From Cafeteria roenbergensis (lineage: Eukaryota > Sar > Bigyra > Bicosoecida > Cafeteriaceae): a stretch of 64,000 nt of DNA. Each line of letters opens with the position of its first letter. The first letter of the stretch is position 1. A model generated the notes under the pieces. The model did no database searches. It was not told where the DNA came from and saw nothing but the letters and a program-made list of their open reading frames with translations. Below, piece after piece: positions 61,921 through 64,000 of this stretch. The stretch spans positions 62,001-126,000 of the forward strand of contig VLTN01000030.1 of assembly GCA_008330645.1 (NCBI GenBank), written 5' to 3'. Both the position numbers and the translations under genes were made by a program.

Positions 61921-63138
61921 TCAGCTCGCCTTCTTCTGGCGGCGCGCCTTCTCGATCTCCTCGTCCATCTCGTTGACCTCCCCGAAGAGCGTGCTCACCT
62001 CCCCGGCCTCGCGGCCCGTGGCCACGCCGCTGTCGAGCGCGGCCTGGGACTTGAAGAACTCGTCGGCGTCGGCGAGCTCCTGGGCCGCCTGGCTGACGCG
62101 GGCGCGGTGCCAGCCGTCGATGGGGGGCCGCTCGGTGACGACGCGGTAGTCCTCCGGGAGCATGGGGTCCTCCGGGATGCGCAGCGCGATGGCGCGCAGC
62201 TCCTCCGGCAGGGCGGCGAGGGCCTCGTGGCGGCGGGTGATCTTGAGGTTCATGTCCGCGGAGATGGCGTTGTGGCGCAGCCAGTGGCGCCGCGTGTACT
62301 CCTTCGCGAGCGCCTCCGCGCGCATCGCCTCCTCAGAGTCCATGGCACTGCGGTGGCGGGGGGCGGCGGCTCGCGCGAAGGGGTGGAGTCGTGACGAGGA
62401 GGGTGCGCTGGTACGTCCCACTGGCACAGGCGACCCGGCGGCCACGGGCGCGCGCGTGGGCGCTGGTGCGCGCGGACGGAACAAGGCGGGGCGGGGGTCC
62501 GATTGGCCGCCCGGGCGGCGGGGTGCGAGTGCGGCAGCGCTGCAAAGGCTGCTTGCAGGTCCCGGCAGCGCACGGCGACGGCCAGAACAGGACCCGCGCG
62601 CACCCGCAGCCGGGCGGAAAGCCCAACACGCCGCGACAATCGGCCGTCGGCCCGGACCAGCTCCCCGCGACCCGCTCGGGGCGGCCGGAGAGGCTGCCGG
62701 CGCTCGCTGTCGCTGGGCAGCGGGGCGCTCGTCTGTCACCCCAGCGGGCCGGCTGGGGCCTCAGCGCCTGTCCCCGCCCCGCGCAGATCAAAGGTACCAC
62801 CAGGTTGGGGGCAGTGGGAAGGCGGCGGCGCGGCGGACCCGCGCTGCGGGCTGCCGCGCGACCGAGGAGCGGCCAGCGAGTCTGCCGCAGTTCAGCGCCC
62901 GCGCGCGCGGGGCGCCTTGCTCGCCGTTGCGCGCGTTGCCGGGGGCTCACGGGCGAGGGCGCTTGGGCGCCTCCAGAGCCTTGAGGTACATGCCGTTCAG
63001 CTTGTCCTGGATGGGGCTCTGGGTGCCCTTGGGCGCGTCGTCGGCCTTGGCCTTGCCGGGCTTGCTCTTCTTCTTGCCCGCGCGGCCGAGGACGCGCGTG
63101 CACGCCGCCACGCTGGCGCGGAGCCTGGACGCGTACAT
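61921..63138 (-). CDS. MRPL40: Mitochondrial large-subunit ribosomal protein mL40
   Basis: Two exons rebuilt: 63138-62951 and 62347-61921 (204 aa), with a 603-nt intron (donor GTGAGC, acceptor CGCAG). Exon 1 starts MYASRLRASVAACTRVLGRA, an Arg/Ser/Ala-rich mitochondrial presequence, followed by a Lys-rich segment and SPIQDKLNGMYLKALEAP. The join gives KRPRPAMDSEEAMRAEALAK, then EYTRRHWLRHNAISADMNLK and ALPEELRAIALRIPEDP. The arrangement (basic N terminus, a short linker to a long helix with Arg/Lys, then a Pro-rich tail) fits the mL40/MRPL28 family, which sits on the mitochondrial 50S-like subunit. The match is by eye and moderate. Convergent with RPT2, divergent from the small membrane protein. 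Confidence 0.7.
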
Positions 63139-63403
63139 CGCGGTCGAGCACCAGGCCTTGCGGCGGCCGGGGTCGGTGCGCGGCCGCCGGCAGCCCGCTG
63201 GGCAGCGCGGGCGGTCCTGCTCGACGCCCCAGCAGGCTCCCGGCTCTGCCGACAGCGCTCCGTGCCCGACGCTGTTGCGGGCGCAGGCGGGCGGGGCGAC
63301 TGGCCCCCGGCCGGAGCCCCGCGCACTCCCCCGCCGCGCGCGCGGCACGCTGAGCAGCTCCCGCGGTCTTGCTGTCGAGGCCTCCCGCTAGCCGCTCGCC
63401 GTC
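63139..63403. promoter_or_regulatory. Shared divergent promoter region (mL40 / small membrane protein)
   Basis: 265 bp between divergent starts. It contains one GCTCTGCC word (about 63243). No TATA box is seen. Bidirectional use is inferred. Confidence 0.4.
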
Positions 63404-63859
63404 ATGCAGGCGAACCAGCTCATCGCAATCTTGGCGGTGGGTTGCTCCTTGGGAACTGCGTTTTTCGCCGCCCTAGGCCTCACCGCCAAGCACGACTTCT
63501 TCCTGCTCCTGGGCAACGTGGCGTGCGTGTTCGGCAACGCCGTGTTCATTGTGGCCATTGGCGATGGGAACCCCACGTGGCAGACGTATTTCGGAGCGCT
63601 CGCGCTGCTGAGCGCGTACACCACCTACCGCATGTTCCTCAAGTACCAGAGGTTCGGCTGCGACGACGACGACGACGACGAGGACGACCGAGGGGCGGGT
63701 GACGACGAGGGCGAGCGCGAGGAGGCCGAGCGTCGGCTGCTGCTGCAAGCCGCGGCGCCGGCTGCGGCCGCCGGCGTGGACGACGAGCGCGCGTCGTCCA
63801 GCAGCGCCTCGAAGGCGTCATCGGGCGGTCTGCGGAGGCGCAAGCGCCGCGATACCTGA
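63404..63859 (+). CDS. Small three-span membrane protein with acidic tail
   Basis: 151 aa, one exon. Three hydrophobic segments are clear: QLIAILAVGCSLGTAFFAAL (about 5-28), FFLLLGNVACVFGNAVFIVA (about 32-52) and YFGALALLSAYTTYRMFL (about 62-80). A run of Asp (DDDDDDEDD, about 87-95) begins a charged cytosolic-looking tail rich in Glu, Arg and Ser, ending LRRRKRRDT. I do not recognise the family; the start ATG directly precedes the first span. Small size and tail suggest an organelle or ER membrane adaptor, but nothing in the sequence names it. Confidence 0.75.
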   Translation: MQANQLIAILAVGCSLGTAFFAALGLTAKHDFFLLLGNVACVFGNAVFIVAIGDGNPTWQTYFGALALLSAYTTYRMFLKYQRFGCDDDDDDEDDRGAGDDEGEREEAERRLLLQAAAPAAAAGVDDERASSSSASKASSGGLRRRKRRDT

Positions 63860-64000
63860 CCGGGCCAGTCAGCACCCGGGCCGGGGCCGGCGTCGGCGCC
63901 GGCTCCCCCCGCAGCTGCAGCGTCGCGGGTCTTCCTGCGGCTCTGCCTGTGGCTCTGCCGAAGGAAGGGGCTCTGCTGCTCTCCGGCGGCCGCGAGCGTG
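63860..64000. other. Window edge, downstream of small membrane protein
   Basis: 141 bp with three closely spaced copies of the word ggctctg(cc) (about 63940-63975). No gene is visible before the window ends. Confidence 0.5.

Noticed and set aside
60640-62394. Long plus-strand open frames through the 33-35-nt array
   Set aside because: The protein is only a repeated Ser/Leu/His pattern in several frames, produced by the minisatellite; the downstream part is antisense to mL40.

Overview
This window is nuclear DNA from a very GC-rich, gene-dense eukaryotic alga. The strongest lineage marker is a bZIP-LOV protein (aureochrome) at about 56.1-58.4 kb; that architecture is known only from photosynthetic stramenopiles (ochrophytes). 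The high GC content, short introns and Ala/Gly/Ser-rich linkers would suit a pelagophyte-like ochrophyte, but the exact group is inference. Spliceosomal introns, mitochondrial and secretory targeting peptides, a proteasome ATPase and a Ras GEF exclude a prokaryotic source. I see no rRNA, tRNA, CRISPR array or intact transposon.

I support 22 protein genes. In order: WD40 protein (+), TRM6 tRNA methyltransferase subunit (-), very large FAM227-like protein (+), NECAP endocytic adaptor (-), unknown protein (+), membrane-anchored pepsin-type protease (-), HAD phosphatase (-), EF-hand protein (+), secreted kelch protein (-), RasGEF (+), U-box cyclophilin PPIL2 (+), CHASE hybrid histidine kinase (+), membrane methyltransferase (-), PH-like protein (-), MtnB-MtnC methionine-salvage fusion (-), TPR-prefoldin protein (+), thioredoxin-UBA-PUB protein (-), unknown coiled-coil membrane protein (-), aureochrome (+), proteasome ATPase RPT2 (+), mitochondrial ribosomal protein mL40 (-), small membrane protein (+). 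Seven neighbouring pairs are head-to-head, so many promoters are probably shared.

I rebuilt 18 introns in 12 genes by matching reading phase across splice sites and by family similarity. Seventeen of 18 donors read GTGAG and 17 of 18 acceptors end in GCAG. Introns are short (109-603 nt) and crowd the 5' ends of genes; nine genes are single open frames.

Regions: 0-14 kb holds genes with long low-complexity segments, and two short words (GGCAGAGC and GCGAAACCGC, with complements) recur there far more than I would expect. 14-40 kb is a dense signalling and secretory stretch. 39.7-45 kb is poorer in GC, nearly gene-free in its middle and carries a small dispersed repeat. 45-64 kb holds metabolism, protein quality control and photoreception genes, with two conspicuous minisatellites (48.8 kb and 60.7-61.4 kb).

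The genes do not form one pathway. Recurrent themes are protein quality control (PPIL2, RPT2, Trx-UBA-PUB, TPR-prefoldin) and sensing (aureochrome, histidine kinase, EF-hand, RasGEF). The most unusual protein is a methionine-salvage enzyme carrying a degenerate acireductone-dioxygenase-like domain in front of MtnB and MtnC.
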